A stretch of 64,000 bases of DNA from Moraxellaceae bacterium. Its GTDB lineage: Bacteria; Pseudomonadota; Gammaproteobacteria; Pseudomonadales; Moraxellaceae. Under the pieces are notes generated by a model. The model searched no databases. It was not told where the DNA came from and saw only the letters and a program-made list of their open reading frames with translations. The translations under genes were made by a program, and so were the position numbers. The stretch is from NCBI GenBank assembly GCA_004173455.1, contig SECL01000015.1, positions 1-64,000 on the forward strand. The letters are read 5' to 3'. Shown in pieces: positions 8,063-16,917 of the stretch (its first letter is position 1; each line of letters opens with the position of its first letter).

Positions 8063-8752
8063 ATGAATACATTTAACAAAAGTGCTGTTGAAAAAAATAA
8101 GTGGATGATTGATCCAGATGATGCAGTAATGTTATTGATTGATCATCAAAGTGGTTTATTCCAATTGGTACGCGATATGGATCAACCCACTTTACGTAAC
8201 CATGCCATTGCATTAGCAAAAGTAGCCAAACTTGCAAACCTTCCTACATTTACAACAGCTTCCGTTCCTGATGGTCCAAATGGACCATTGATTCCTGAAA
8301 TTCATGAAGCAAATCCCGATGCAGTATACATTCCTCGTACAGGTCAAATCAATGCATGGGATAATCCTGAATGGACTAAAGCCATTGAAAAGACTGGGCG
8401 TAAAACCTTAATTATTGCTGGTACTTTAACTAGTGTTTGTATGGCATTTCCTGCACTGAGTGCTTTATTAAAGGGCTATAAAGTTTTTTGTGTTGTTGAT
8501 GCTTCAGGGAATTGGAGCCAAATGGCAACAGATTTGACAGTTGCTCGCATTACACAAGCGGGTGCTATGCCAATAGATACTTATGCTGTATTAGCAGAGA
8601 TAATGAGTACATGGAATCGTGCTGATGCCTTTGACTTTGCTAATATTATGATTGACCATATAGTACCGCCATATCGTGCATTGTTTGAAAGCTATAATAA
8701 AGCTCAAAGTGTGCAACGTGACGGGCATGAAACAAAATTAGATAATCAATAG
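8063..8752 (+). CDS. isochorismatase-fold hydrolase (YcaC-like)
   Basis: This 229-residue cysteine hydrolase has the family's catalytic features: Asp in LLIDHQSG (about residue 27), Lys in the TGRKTLII stretch, and the nucleophile Cys in [12 protein letters not shown] (about 132). Proteins of this group are YcaC-like; their substrates are mostly unknown and this is not the siderophore isochorismatase. It is followed by the relic of an HxlR regulator, and a second family member lies at 10196. AT-rich codon use here is stronger than in the second copy, suggesting a separate origin. Confidence 0.8.
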   Translation: MNTFNKSAVEKNKWMIDPDDAVMLLIDHQSGLFQLVRDMDQPTLRNHAIALAKVAKLANLPTFTTASVPDGPNGPLIPEIHEANPDAVYIPRTGQINAWDNPEWTKAIEKTGRKTLIIAGTLTSVCMAFPALSALLKGYKVFCVVDASGNWSQMATDLTVARITQAGAMPIDTYAVLAEIMSTWNRADAFDFANIMIDHIVPPYRALFESYNKAQSVQRDGHETKLDNQ

Positions 8753-8790
8753 CCAGTGAAATAAAAAAGCTCTAACTTGCAGGGCATGCT

Positions 8791-8960
8791 ATGGCGAATT
8801 ACAATTTACGTGTCGGCAGTAGCCATTGCCCTGTGAGTGATATGCTAGATATTATGGGTGAGCAATAGAAAAAACTGATTATTTATCATCTTTAGCACAT
8901 GCCTAAACGAACTGGGAAGTGATTTGCTTGAAATCACCCAGCGGATAATGAAGATATTTA
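8791..8960 (+). pseudogene. decayed HxlR-family regulator
   Basis: The frame starts MANYNLRVGSSHCPVSDMLDIMGEQ and then hits TAG where the intact relative at 10907-11293 has a Trp codon. It resumes KKLIIYHL, has a second TAG where that relative has Gln, then HMPKR. After a frame change, EITQRIMK matches the DITQRML motif of the relative. At least two nonsense mutations and one frameshift mean no functional product. It follows the YcaC-like hydrolase on the same strand. Confidence 0.8.
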
Positions 8961-9030
8961 TTCAAACCTGTCATCACTGAACTGATAAATAAAATATTAA
9001 CAGTCAAATTGATACACTCGCGAATCTCAT

Positions 9031-9957
9031 CTAACGATAAAAACCGACTCTTGTTTCTGTAAGATAGCTAAATTCTTCCTCCAGAAAATCCAGCAAATGC
9101 CTAACCGCAGGTAATATGCCGCGCCTTGATGGAAATACCGCCTGAACCACACCAGAAACAGGATACCAGTCGGGACAGAGCTGGATCAGGCTACCTGATT
9201 TCAGCTCAGACTCAATCATCATGACAGGTACAGGTGCCACGCCTACTCCGTATTTTACGGCATCAATGACGCCAAAAATATCATTGATAATCAGACGGGG
9301 TTGATGATTGATTTTAATCACTTCGTGGCTCTGATGATGCTCAAGAATCCAGCAGTACTGATGTTCCGCATTGCCCAGTCCAACACTTGGTAATTGCTTA
9401 AGTTCATCGGGCAAAACCACATTGCCCTGATTCAGTATTAATTTTGGATGAGCAACCATAATCAAGGTATTAATGGCCAGATTTTTAACCACTAGGTCAC
9501 TATCTGCAAAAGGTGGAAAGCGTACACGCAATGCAATATCAATTCCCTCTGCCAGCACATCAACATTGCGATTGGTAATGTCCACATGAATTTGTACTTT
9601 AGGATATGCCGCCATGAAACGTGCTAGCATGTCCTTGATCTGGGAATACAGCAGCGGTGGTGGACAACTCATCCGGATCAGGCCCTGTGGCTCATCAATA
9701 TGCGAATCTATAAATTCCTGCGCAGCTTCGGCTTCAGCAAGCATGGCCTGACAATATTGATAATACTTCTGTCCGGTTTCCGTGACATTAAACTGCCGGG
9801 ATGACCGCTGAATTAAACGAACATTCAAGCGCTCTTCAAGTAATGCAATACGGCGACTTAATTTGGACTTGGGAATAGTTAATGCACGGCTAGCCGCAGT
9901 AAAGCCCCCATACTCAACTGTTTTAGCAAAAAAATAAAGATCGTTCAGGTCATGCAT
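9031..9957 (-). CDS. LysR-family transcriptional regulator
   Basis: This 308-residue LTTR has an N-terminal winged helix-turn-helix (residues 1-60: DLYFFAKTVEYGGFTAASRALTIPKSKLSRRIALLEERL) and a periplasmic-binding-like effector domain (about 90-295). The order resembles the DsdA/AaeR group (CrgA-like: LIRMSCPPPLLYSQIKDMLARF). It is divergent from the hydrolase at 10196 with 238 nt between, so that hydrolase is its most likely target. The effector is unknown. Confidence 0.85.
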   Translation of the reverse strand: MHDLNDLYFFAKTVEYGGFTAASRALTIPKSKLSRRIALLEERLNVRLIQRSSRQFNVTETGQKYYQYCQAMLAEAEAAQEFIDSHIDEPQGLIRMSCPPPLLYSQIKDMLARFMAAYPKVQIHVDITNRNVDVLAEGIDIALRVRFPPFADSDLVVKNLAINTLIMVAHPKLILNQGNVVLPDELKQLPSVGLGNAEHQYCWILEHHQSHEVIKINHQPRLIINDIFGVIDAVKYGVGVAPVPVMMIESELKSGSLIQLCPDWYPVSGVVQAVFPSRRGILPAVRHLLDFLEEEFSYLTETRVGFYR

Positions 9958-10195
9958 CTTATTCTCTTTTTATCGTTCTACTCATGGAACTTTAAAGATA
10001 AATTTTAATGGCTATTCATACAAGTGTACTAGACCTATATTTTACTTAAACCAGTACATGATTAATAAATATGGGAATAAAGAATGAAAAATATCCATAA
10101 AACTGTAATCCATTTTACTTCGCTATCAATGTCCAGCTCACTTTAGTTCCTTGCAACTCAACTAGACCTTATTTTTACCACAGGAGAACCATCTC

Positions 10196-10837
10196 ATGAC
10201 CAGCGAAGCTATTCGTGACCCAAAGAATGATCATTTACTTACCCCACAAAATGCCACCTTTATTATTATTGACTATCAGCCTGTACAGGTGAATTCCATT
10301 GCCTCTATGGATCGTCAGCTCTTGGTTAACAATATCGTTGGCACGGCTAAAACAGCGGTGGCTTATGGCTTACCGATTGTACACTCAACCGTGAACGTCA
10401 AAACTGGTTTAAACAAGCCGCCTATTCCTCAAGTGCGTGAAGTTCTAAAAGAATATCCAACCTATGACCGTACCTCGATTAATTCCTGGGAAGACACAGA
10501 ATTTGTAGAAGCCGTAAAAGCAACCGGTCGCAAGAAACTGATTATGACTGCCTTGTGGACAGAAGCATGTCTGACCTTTCCAGCTCTGGATGCACTACAG
10601 GAAGGTTATGAGGTCTATGTGGTGGTCGATGCCGTAGGCGGAACCTCTGCTGCTGCACATGAAGCTGCCCTACGCCGGATTGAACAGGCTGGCGGTAAGC
10701 TGATTAGTTTGACCCAGTTGCTGTGTGAGCTGCAACGTGATTGGAAACGTAGCGATACCGTACCCGATTTTATGCGTATCTTTATTGAAACGGGTGGTAC
10801 GCCTGGTCTCCAATTTAATGCCGATAAAAATGAGTGA
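10196..10837 (+). CDS. isochorismatase-fold hydrolase (YcaC-like)
   Basis: This 213-residue cysteine hydrolase is related to the one at 8063. It has the catalytic Asp in IIIDYQP (about residue 27), Lys in the TGRKKLIM region and Cys in LWTEACLTFPALDAL (about 126). The next segment VVVDAVGGTSAAAHEAALRRIEQAGG is the usual YcaC-group motif. The ATG has a CAGGAGAA site. It is divergent from a LysR gene and convergent with an HxlR gene, and a pirin follows, suggesting a small electrophile- or redox-responsive cluster. Substrate unknown. Confidence 0.85.
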   Translation: MTSEAIRDPKNDHLLTPQNATFIIIDYQPVQVNSIASMDRQLLVNNIVGTAKTAVAYGLPIVHSTVNVKTGLNKPPIPQVREVLKEYPTYDRTSINSWEDTEFVEAVKATGRKKLIMTALWTEACLTFPALDALQEGYEVYVVVDAVGGTSAAAHEAALRRIEQAGGKLISLTQLLCELQRDWKRSDTVPDFMRIFIETGGTPGLQFNADKNE

Positions 10838-10884
10838 TTAAAGTAATTTTCTTTGAAAATGCTTTGATTTTTAAGGTTTTTAAA

Positions 10885-10910
10885 TTAACCAGAATAATTA
10901 ATCTGGTTAA
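10885..10910. terminator. hairpin between convergent hydrolase and HxlR genes
   Basis: TTAACCAGA (10885-10893) pairs with TCTGGTTAA (10902-10910). The arms resemble those of the hairpin at 7649-7674. It probably serves as a two-way terminator. Confidence 0.55.
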
Positions 10911-11293
10911 TTATTAATTTTTTCAGCGTCGAAGCCCGATATAGAGGTCTGGCGAATTTGCAGGCAATGCTTTGCATGGTTTTCACCCCAGATATGCATG
11001 GCATTTAGCACAGGAAACAGCGTCCGCCCTTGTTCAGTTAGGGAATATTCAACTTTAGGCGGCACTTCCTGATAGTCAAATCGCTGGATCACCCCATCCC
11101 GTACCAACTCCTTTAACTGTAAGGTCAGCATGCGCTGGGTAATATCCGGCAGATCACGGCGTAATTCATTAAAGCGTTTGGCCGAGTGTTGCAGATGGTA
11201 AATAATCAGTACTTTCCATTTCCCACCAATAATATCCAGCGCATCACTGACCGGGCAATGATTACTGCCGGCAGGTAGTGGGTAATTTGGCAT
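10907..11293 (-). CDS. HxlR-family transcriptional regulator
   Basis: This 128-residue winged-helix protein has HCPVSDALDIIGGKWKVLIIYHL, the HxlR signature with the possible sensing Cys near residue 13, then LPDITQRMLTLQLKELVRDGVIQRF and PPKVEYSLTEQGRTL. HxlR/DUF24 regulators such as HypR, YodB and QorR often sense electrophiles or quinones through this Cys. It is divergent from the pirin gene, with a long perfect inverted repeat between them, so autoregulation and pirin control are likely. A decayed relative lies at 8791. Confidence 0.9.
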   Translation of the reverse strand: MPNYPLPAGSNHCPVSDALDIIGGKWKVLIIYHLQHSAKRFNELRRDLPDITQRMLTLQLKELVRDGVIQRFDYQEVPPKVEYSLTEQGRTLFPVLNAMHIWGENHAKHCLQIRQTSISGFDAEKINN

Positions 11294-11325
11294 AGGTTTT
11301 CCTCTTTCTCCATATTTTAATCACG

Positions 11326-11358
11326 GTATAAAAAATGTGCGTACTTACTTTTTTATAC
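11326..11358. promoter_or_regulatory. 10-bp perfect inverted repeat in the HxlR/pirin divergent promoter
   Basis: GTATAAAAAA (11326-11335) and TTTTTTATAC (11349-11358) flank a 13-nt spacer with GTACTTAC. TACTTAC-like cores are common in HxlR operators. It is well placed to control both genes. Confidence 0.6.
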
Positions 11359-11420
11359 TGTAGGAATTATAATGATTCTATCCACAAAATGCCAAGTCAG
11401 ATTTGGTACAGGAGAAAAAA

Positions 11421-12362
11421 ATGAACAATTATCCTCAACAGCATTATCGTCAAATCCATAATATTTATGCTGCACCCCGTCCGCACTGGGTCGGTAATGG
11501 TTTTTTAGTCAATCCCATGTTCAGTCATATGGCTGGTGACAAACGCACTGATCCGTTTTTAATGCTCGACTATGCGGCACCGCATACCTATCAGCCCAAT
11601 CACAGCGCACCTCGCGGTGTGGGGCAGCATCCGCACAAAGGCTTTGAAACTGTAACCATAGCGTATCAGGGCGAAGTGGCGCATCGTGATTCGTCTGGTG
11701 GCGGTGGGGTAATTAAAACCGGAGATGTGCAATGGATGACCGCAGGTAGTGGCGTGCTGCATGAGGAATTTCATTCCCCTGAATTTAGCGAAACAGGTGG
11801 TGACTTTGAAATGGTTCAGCTTTGGGTCAATCTTCCCGGCAAAGACAAAGGCGTTACTGCCCGCTATCAACATTTGGTGAATGAACATATTCCTGTGGTG
11901 ACCTTGCAGGATGACAGTGGCGAAACTGGCGGTACGGCTCGCTTGATTGCTGGTGAGTTTGCTGATCAAACCGAAAGTATTAAAGGCCTAGGTACGACTT
12001 TTACGCCTATTAACCTGTGGGATATTGAGATTACTGCCGACAAGTCAGTCACGCTTGCTGTTCCAAAAACGCATAATCTGCTGCTTTTGGTGATGCGTGG
12101 CAACGTGGTGATCAATAGTGATGACAGCCAGAAGGTTGGTGAAAAGCAACTGATTACTTTTGCCAGGGAATCAGGTGAAACTGGTGTAGACCTGTTGCGT
12201 TTGCTGGCCGTTGATCAGGATGCCAAAGTGCTGCTGATGAGTGGCGAGCCGATCAATGAACCGGTAGTCGGTTATGGCCCGTTTGTGATGAACAGTGATG
12301 CTGAAATCCAGCAGGCCATACTGGATTTTAATGCCGGTAAATTTGGTTCAATGCAAGGGTAA
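11421..12362 (+). CDS. pirin family protein (possible quercetinase-like cupin)
   Basis: The protein is 313 residues from the ATG at 11421, which follows AGGAGA; a TTG six codons earlier is unlikely. It is a bicupin of the pirin family, with the N-terminal metal-binding motif HPHKGFETVTIAYQGEVAHRDSSG and the later H-E pair in GVLHEEFHS. These supply the three His and one Glu iron ligands. QWMTAGSGVLHEEFH and VQLWVNLP are standard pirin motifs. Bacterial pirins include quercetin 2,3-dioxygenases and redox-linked regulators. It is divergent from an HxlR regulator, consistent with induction by electrophiles. Confidence 0.9.
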   Translation: MNNYPQQHYRQIHNIYAAPRPHWVGNGFLVNPMFSHMAGDKRTDPFLMLDYAAPHTYQPNHSAPRGVGQHPHKGFETVTIAYQGEVAHRDSSGGGGVIKTGDVQWMTAGSGVLHEEFHSPEFSETGGDFEMVQLWVNLPGKDKGVTARYQHLVNEHIPVVTLQDDSGETGGTARLIAGEFADQTESIKGLGTTFTPINLWDIEITADKSVTLAVPKTHNLLLLVMRGNVVINSDDSQKVGEKQLITFARESGETGVDLLRLLAVDQDAKVLLMSGEPINEPVVGYGPFVMNSDAEIQQAILDFNAGKFGSMQG

Positions 12363-12400
12363 TTGCCAAAACGCCAGGGTGTTAATCGTATCAGAACAAC

Positions 12401-12430
12401 AAAAAAGCTGGGCTTAGGCTCAGCTTTTTT
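12401..12430. terminator. bidirectional-type rho-independent terminator
   Basis: AAAAAAGCTG (12401-12410) and CAGCTTTTTT (12421-12430) flank a 10-nt GC-containing loop. It ends the pirin gene on the plus strand with a run of T. Confidence 0.85.
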
Positions 12431-12478
12431 ACCCGGTAATCTTTATCGAGTCCTCCATAACCAGTAAAGCAGGAGCGC

Positions 12479-13042
12479 ATGTTGATGACTATTGAAACCC
12501 CAATTTTGCACCTGCCACGTCATGCTGACAGTTTATTGGATGCAGAGTGGCTGTTTTTGCATGATCATTTACCGCCAGATGACTGGTTTAACCTGGATTA
12601 TGCCTATAAAACCTCAACGTGGCTGACCATGCATTCCCGCATTCAGCAGCGGCAAGGCGGACTGCAAAAAACCAGTAACGCCTATCAGGACAACAGGCTG
12701 GACTGGGCGAACTATAAATCGCAAACGCTACGTCAGCTTTCTAGCCATATTGACCATTTACATGGTCACCACAGTATTGAAGACGGGCAATATTTTCCGC
12801 GTTTTGTAAAGAATTATCCCCGGCTAGCCGCAGGTTTTGCCATTCTGGACAATGACCACCAGACCTTGAATGCTGCCTTGCATGACCTGCAACAAAGTGG
12901 CAGGCGCTTGTTTCGCGCCACGCTGGAAGATCAACAGCTTGCCGAAACCTTGCATCAACAGCTGAGTCAGGTTGGCATATTGCTGTCCCGTCATTTAAGT
13001 GATGAAGAGGACCTGGTAATTCCAGTTTTAGGATTAAGTTAA
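12479..13042 (+). CDS. hemerythrin-like (HHE) domain protein
   Basis: This 187-residue helical protein has the spaced histidines and acids of the HHE cation-binding domain: HIDHLHGHHSIEDGQYFPRF, LDNDHQTLNAAL and LLSRHLSDEEDLVIPVL. A diiron or di-metal site is expected, with roles in oxygen, NO or iron handling. The start at 12479 follows AGGAG closely; the in-frame ATG at 12485 gives better SD spacing, so the true start may be two codons in. It lies alone between a terminator and the broken umuC. Confidence 0.8.
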   Translation: MLMTIETPILHLPRHADSLLDAEWLFLHDHLPPDDWFNLDYAYKTSTWLTMHSRIQQRQGGLQKTSNAYQDNRLDWANYKSQTLRQLSSHIDHLHGHHSIEDGQYFPRFVKNYPRLAAGFAILDNDHQTLNAALHDLQQSGRRLFRATLEDQQLAETLHQQLSQVGILLSRHLSDEEDLVIPVLGLS

Positions 13043-13145
13043 GGTTTATCTGGGTTTGCTGTAAAACCGCCGGTTTGTTTGCCCTCGTGCAGATGGTTCT
13101 ATAAGACATTGCATTTGACTTATAAACTGGCGTTAACAGGATTAA

Positions 13146-14545
13146 CTAATCAAAGCGTAAAATCTCATTCCAGTTGGATAAATAGTTGGGTGACTTCCTG
13201 GCCTGGCACATAGCCCAGTGCCGGTCTTTGAAGGTACACGAACCGATTGAAATGGCATCCCGGCCATATTTTTTGTTAATGCTATCTAGGGTATCGCCAA
13301 GTTGTTTGCGTACCCTGATCTGCTCATGATCGGCCAGCAGGTCAGGCAGGTAGGCATGATCGGGGACAATATTCAGTAGCACCACACTGGCCCGTTTATA
13401 GTTCAGCTTGGGCTGAAAGATTTTCTTTAAGGCCTGTATCACCAGGTGGTTAATCAGCAAGACATCGTCGGTGGCATGCGGCAGATTGATCAGCAGGAAT
13501 GGATGATAATAAGGCTGTACAAAGCGGTTGGTTTTAATACTAATGCCTACACTGGCACACAGCAGTTGTTGCTTGCGCAGTTTGGCCACCGCCCGCCTGA
13601 CAAACAGGGTTAAGGCTTCTTTTAAATGATGCAGTTCAGTCACCGGCTTGCCAAAGGAGCGGCTGGAAATAATCTGTTTTTTATCCGGTAGGGTATGTTC
13701 CATCTCAATGCAGGCCAGCCCCTGTAATTCCAGCACCGTGCGCTGCATCACCACACTAAACTGCTGGCATCGGCCAGTACCAGGTCCAGGGCTGTGAGGA
13801 TATTTAAAGCAGCTAACCTTTCTTTGTTTTGCCGTCCGACGCCCCAGATGTTGCTGACTTCAATATTAACCAGCAGGTCTTCTAAAATCAGTGGGTCAAT
13901 ACTGGTGAAGTCACATACCCCGTTAAAGCTGCTGATTTTCTTAGCCAGCTGATTCGCCAGCTTGGCTTGGGTCTTGGAGTAGCCAATGCCAATACAGCAG
14001 GGCAGGCCAATCCATTGTTTAATGGTCGCCCGCATGGCTTGAGCATAGGCGGTTAATTCATGCTGCTGTTGATACTGGGTCAATTCCAAAAAGCATTCAT
14101 CAATGGAGTAGGGCTCCTGCTCGGTGGGACTGACAAACTCAGCAAGGATGGCCATAAAGCGCCGTGACATCTCACCGTATAGCGTGTAGTTACTGGACAG
14201 TACCGCAACCTGATGCTGCTGGATAATATCCTTAATCTTAAACAGGGGAATGCCCATCTTAATGCCTAAGGCTTTGGCCTCAGCAGAGCGGGCGACCACA
14301 CAGCCATCATTATTGGACAGTACCACCACCGGTTTACCATTAAGGCTTGGATCAAACACCCGTTCACAGGACACATAGCAGTTATTCACATCAACCAGGG
14401 CAAAGATCCGGCTATGGTAGGCGGGGCTAGTCTGTTCAGAAGCAGGTAATGCAGAGACAGTGAGATTAGACACATTTGATACAACAGTTGGATCTGATAG
14501 CGCAGAGACAGGTTGTTGATCAGCTAGACCCTGATGCGCTGCCAT
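13146..14545 (-). pseudogene. umuC: frameshifted DNA polymerase V catalytic subunit (umuC)
   Basis: The 5' part (14545-13748) encodes the Y-family polymerase palm: [42 protein letters not shown] and [18 protein letters not shown]. It stops after LADASSLVW. The adjoining frame (from 13754) continues with [14 protein letters not shown], the expected next motif, and the UmuC C-terminal domain to RFD. A one-base loss (or two-base gain) near 13755 therefore splits the gene. The N-terminus also has about 45 extra residues before [10 protein letters not shown]. Unless a programmed frameshift restores it, Pol V is inactive. Confidence 0.85.
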
Positions 14546-14554
14546 AACCTCACC

Positions 14555-15123
14555 CTAGCGCTTTATCACTTTCTTGATGTTATAGGTGACCACGCCAATG
14601 ATCACTACGGTCTGGCCGGGTTCAGGGTAGATGTTATGAAACTCCGGGTTCTCGGCCTTAAACCAGATGGGCTGGTTATGTTCATTCAATATGGCTGATA
14701 GCGGCTTATTGCTATTGCCGGGACTATTACAATCCTCATCATTGTCGTATTCACACAGCATCAGGCGCTTCATGGTGAATTTGTTGTCAATCATGGCAAT
14801 CACAATGTCCTTGTGACGGGCTTCAATACTGCGGTCAATCAGGATTTCATCACCCACTTCAAAACCCGCACCCAGCATGGATAGTGAACCGACAGATCCT
14901 GCTGAATAGTCGGAAAGGGTAGTATCGTGCTGGGCTGCTGTAAGAACTGTTTGACTAACTCCTTTTTGGACACCGGTACACGCATTACCGTGGTGGCTTC
15001 ATCATAGCTGGGCTTACGGCCAGCATTGGGACGTACGCCGCCATGCTTATTGATGGTTGTGGTAGCTGCTGTGCCACCCACTTTGTGCTTGGGCTTACGC
15101 TCAGGCTGATTTAAATCGGTCAT
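14555..15123 (-). pseudogene. umuD: damaged UmuD-type S24 autoprotease gene
   Basis: The upstream frame (15123-14839) gives a basic N-terminus with NKHGGVRPNAGRKPSYDE and VMRVPVSKKELVKQFL. The downstream frame (ending at 14555) gives SLSMLGAGFEVGDEILIDRSIEARHKDIVIAMID and the UmuD C-terminus to VTYNIKKV. The two frames differ by one base near 14880-14930. The segment that normally holds the A-G cleavage site and the rest of the N-terminal half of the peptidase domain is missing between them. The Ser of SLSM and the Lys-containing TMKRL remain. I read this as internal deletion plus frameshift. It is directly upstream of the broken umuC. Confidence 0.75.
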
Positions 15124-15272
15124 GTTGTTCTTGGTTTTGTTACGTAAACAAGAGCAGCATAGAGTATTTAACTCATTAAAAGCAAACCACTGGTCGGAAG
15201 CGCTTGTAGAATTTTATGTATTATCTAAGATTAAAATTGAACAATAACTAACTACATTACTCTGGGGGACAC

Positions 15273-15491
15273 ATGAAAGGACTCATGTATGTTGTAGGAT
15301 TGGCGGCTTTAACCGTACTTGCACCATCTGGTTATGCCAAAGGAACTTCGACTGAGAAAATCAAGCAGGCAATTATTCAGGAATCCATCGATAACTATCC
15401 GGGCAATTGCCCCTGTCCTTTGATAATAGTTTCAAAGTACTCACGGATTGCTTTACCGCCAATAGTATTACCTTCAATGGCATTGGAGTGA
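15273..15491 (+). pseudogene. truncated small secreted-protein gene (C-terminus replaced)
   Basis: The ATG follows a GGGGGAC site and starts a signal peptide (MKGLMYVVGLAALTVLAPSGYA) and EKIKQAIIQESIDNYPGNCPCP. The last part is the start of a Cys-rich secreted-protein family seen in Acinetobacter that normally continues with Y-N and further Cys, Gly and Ser motifs. Here the family match stops at NCPCP (about 15420). The remaining 23 codons are antisense to a Fic-like fragment. A short chimeric product may still be made, but the original gene is broken. Confidence 0.55.
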
Positions 15492-15540
15492 TAAGACCAG
15501 AGTATCACCAAATCATGCGAGTTTTTGATGTTAGTAAGAC
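15421..15540 (-). pseudogene. Fic-domain gene fragment
   Basis: On the minus strand one frame reads LWSYHSNAIEGNT and then IGGKAIREYFETI. The first is the inhibitory-like SNAIEGNT stretch found before the core in many Fic proteins. The second matches the following GGKSLREHFEAI stretch. The dozen residues usually between them are missing and the catalytic HPFxDGNGR motif is absent. It is therefore a short relic of a Fic AMP-transferase gene, abutting the truncated secreted-protein gene. Confidence 0.6.
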
Positions 15541-15620
15541 TATTAGGCTTTTGCTATAATTGAGCTTAGGATTTTATTTATCCTGATGTAAATCTCAATC
15601 GTGTGCCCATATCAGGTATT

Positions 15621-16052
15621 TCACTTGGCAATTAATGGATGTTGATGATCCGCAGCAAATTGTCGCCGCGCTTCTTCAATCTGGCCATGATGGGCTTCGG
15701 CCCATAGCCACACGCCACAAAATGCACTGCCTAAGCTATGCCCAAGGCTAGTTAGACTATATTCCACACGCGGTGGTACTACTGGATAAACCACCCGTTT
15801 GACCAATCCATCACTTTCCATCTGCCGCAAGGTTTTAGTGAGCATTTTCTGACTAATCCCCTGAACCTGCTTGCCAAGCTGAGTAAATCTGACCGTCCCT
15901 GCCTGTTCCAGCGCCTCTAAAATTAGCATAGTCCATTTATCAGCAACTCTGCCAATAATTTCATGAACCAGTTTTTCTACCGTCGCATTCACTGGCAGGG
16001 TGGTCTCCTGTGACTGGGCGTGCAATGCCTGTTCATAATCGTGCCATTGCAT
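15621..16052 (-). CDS. HxlR-family transcriptional regulator
   Basis: This 143-residue winged-helix protein has KLVHEIIGRVADKWTMLILEAL, RFTQLGKQVQGISQKMLTKTLRQMESDGLVKRVVYPVVPPRVEYSLTSLG, the HxlR core. It lacks the HCPV cysteine of the regulator at 10907, so its sensing differs. It is divergent from a short-chain dehydrogenase with about 100 nt between. GGCAC-N6-GTGCC lies in that gap (16080-16095) and may be part of the operator. The SDR is its probable target. Confidence 0.9.
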   Translation of the reverse strand: MQWHDYEQALHAQSQETTLPVNATVEKLVHEIIGRVADKWTMLILEALEQAGTVRFTQLGKQVQGISQKMLTKTLRQMESDGLVKRVVYPVVPPRVEYSLTSLGHSLGSAFCGVWLWAEAHHGQIEEARRQFAADHQHPLIAK

Positions 16053-16079
16053 CTTTAGTACTCTCCTGTGGGTTCGTAT

Positions 16080-16095
16080 GGCACTTTTAGGTGCC
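16080..16095. promoter_or_regulatory. inverted repeat in the HxlR/SDR divergent promoter
   Basis: GGCAC (16080-16084) and GTGCC (16091-16095) are separated by TTTTAG. Position and symmetry suit a regulator site; short arms keep confidence low. Confidence 0.35.
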
Positions 16096-16155
16096 TACTT
16101 TTTAATCTATCGTCAGGGATTTATAGTACAACTTTATCCATGAGGGAAGCGAAAA

Positions 16156-16917
16156 ATGAAACTAACTGGCAATACGATTTTAATTACAGGGGGTGGTTCA
16201 GGGATTGGTAAGGCACTGGCAAAAGCTTTTTATGCACAGGGTAATAAAATAATTATCGCAGGCCGCCAAGTTGATAAACTCAAAGATATGGCCGCTGCTT
16301 TTCCCGGCATGGCTTACCTGTCTATTGATATGACCAGCCTTGAATCAATCACGGCATTTTCTAAACAGCTTATTGCCGAGCATCCTGACTTAAATGTGAT
16401 TATTAATAACGCTGGTATTATGGTTCCAGAGCAATTACTCACAGCACCGGCACATCTTGAAATAGTACAGCGGACGATTTTAACCAATTTTCTGGGACCT
16501 ATCTGGCTGACCTCAAGTTTATTGCCCCATCTCATGCAGCAACATGCATCAACCATTGTGATGGTAAGCTCTGGGCTGGCTTTTGTTCCTTTGGTGCATA
16601 CACCAACTTATAGCGCCACCAAAGCAGCACTTCATTCTTATAGTCTGTCATTGCGTGAGCAGCTAAAGAGAAGCTCGACTGAAGTGATTGAGATTATTCC
16701 GCCTTATGTGCAAACAGAATTGATGGGCATCCAGCAGGCCAATGATCCTCACGCTATGCCCTTGGAAGATTTCATTGATGAAGTCATGCTGCTCATGGGA
16801 AAAAATGATGGCACAGCAGAGATTGTGGTAGAGCGCTGTAAACCATTACGCTATGCAGCCGACACCCACACGTTCGACCAGACATTCACAGCACTTAATC
16901 AGCAGCATTCAACGTAA
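16156..16917 (+). CDS. short-chain dehydrogenase/reductase (DltE-like)
   Basis: This 253-residue SDR has the NAD(P)-binding TGGGSGIGKALAKAF (residues 10-24), NNAG (about 84-87), catalytic Ser in VMVSSGLAFVP and the YSATK active site (about 152-156). The fold and motifs resemble DltE/YjgI-type oxidoreductases of uncertain substrate. The ATG has a GAGGGAAG site. The gene is divergent from an HxlR regulator, an arrangement often seen for aldehyde- or electrophile-responsive reductases; that link is inferred. Confidence 0.88.
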   Translation: MKLTGNTILITGGGSGIGKALAKAFYAQGNKIIIAGRQVDKLKDMAAAFPGMAYLSIDMTSLESITAFSKQLIAEHPDLNVIINNAGIMVPEQLLTAPAHLEIVQRTILTNFLGPIWLTSSLLPHLMQQHASTIVMVSSGLAFVPLVHTPTYSATKAALHSYSLSLREQLKRSSTEVIEIIPPYVQTELMGIQQANDPHAMPLEDFIDEVMLLMGKNDGTAEIVVERCKPLRYAADTHTFDQTFTALNQQHST

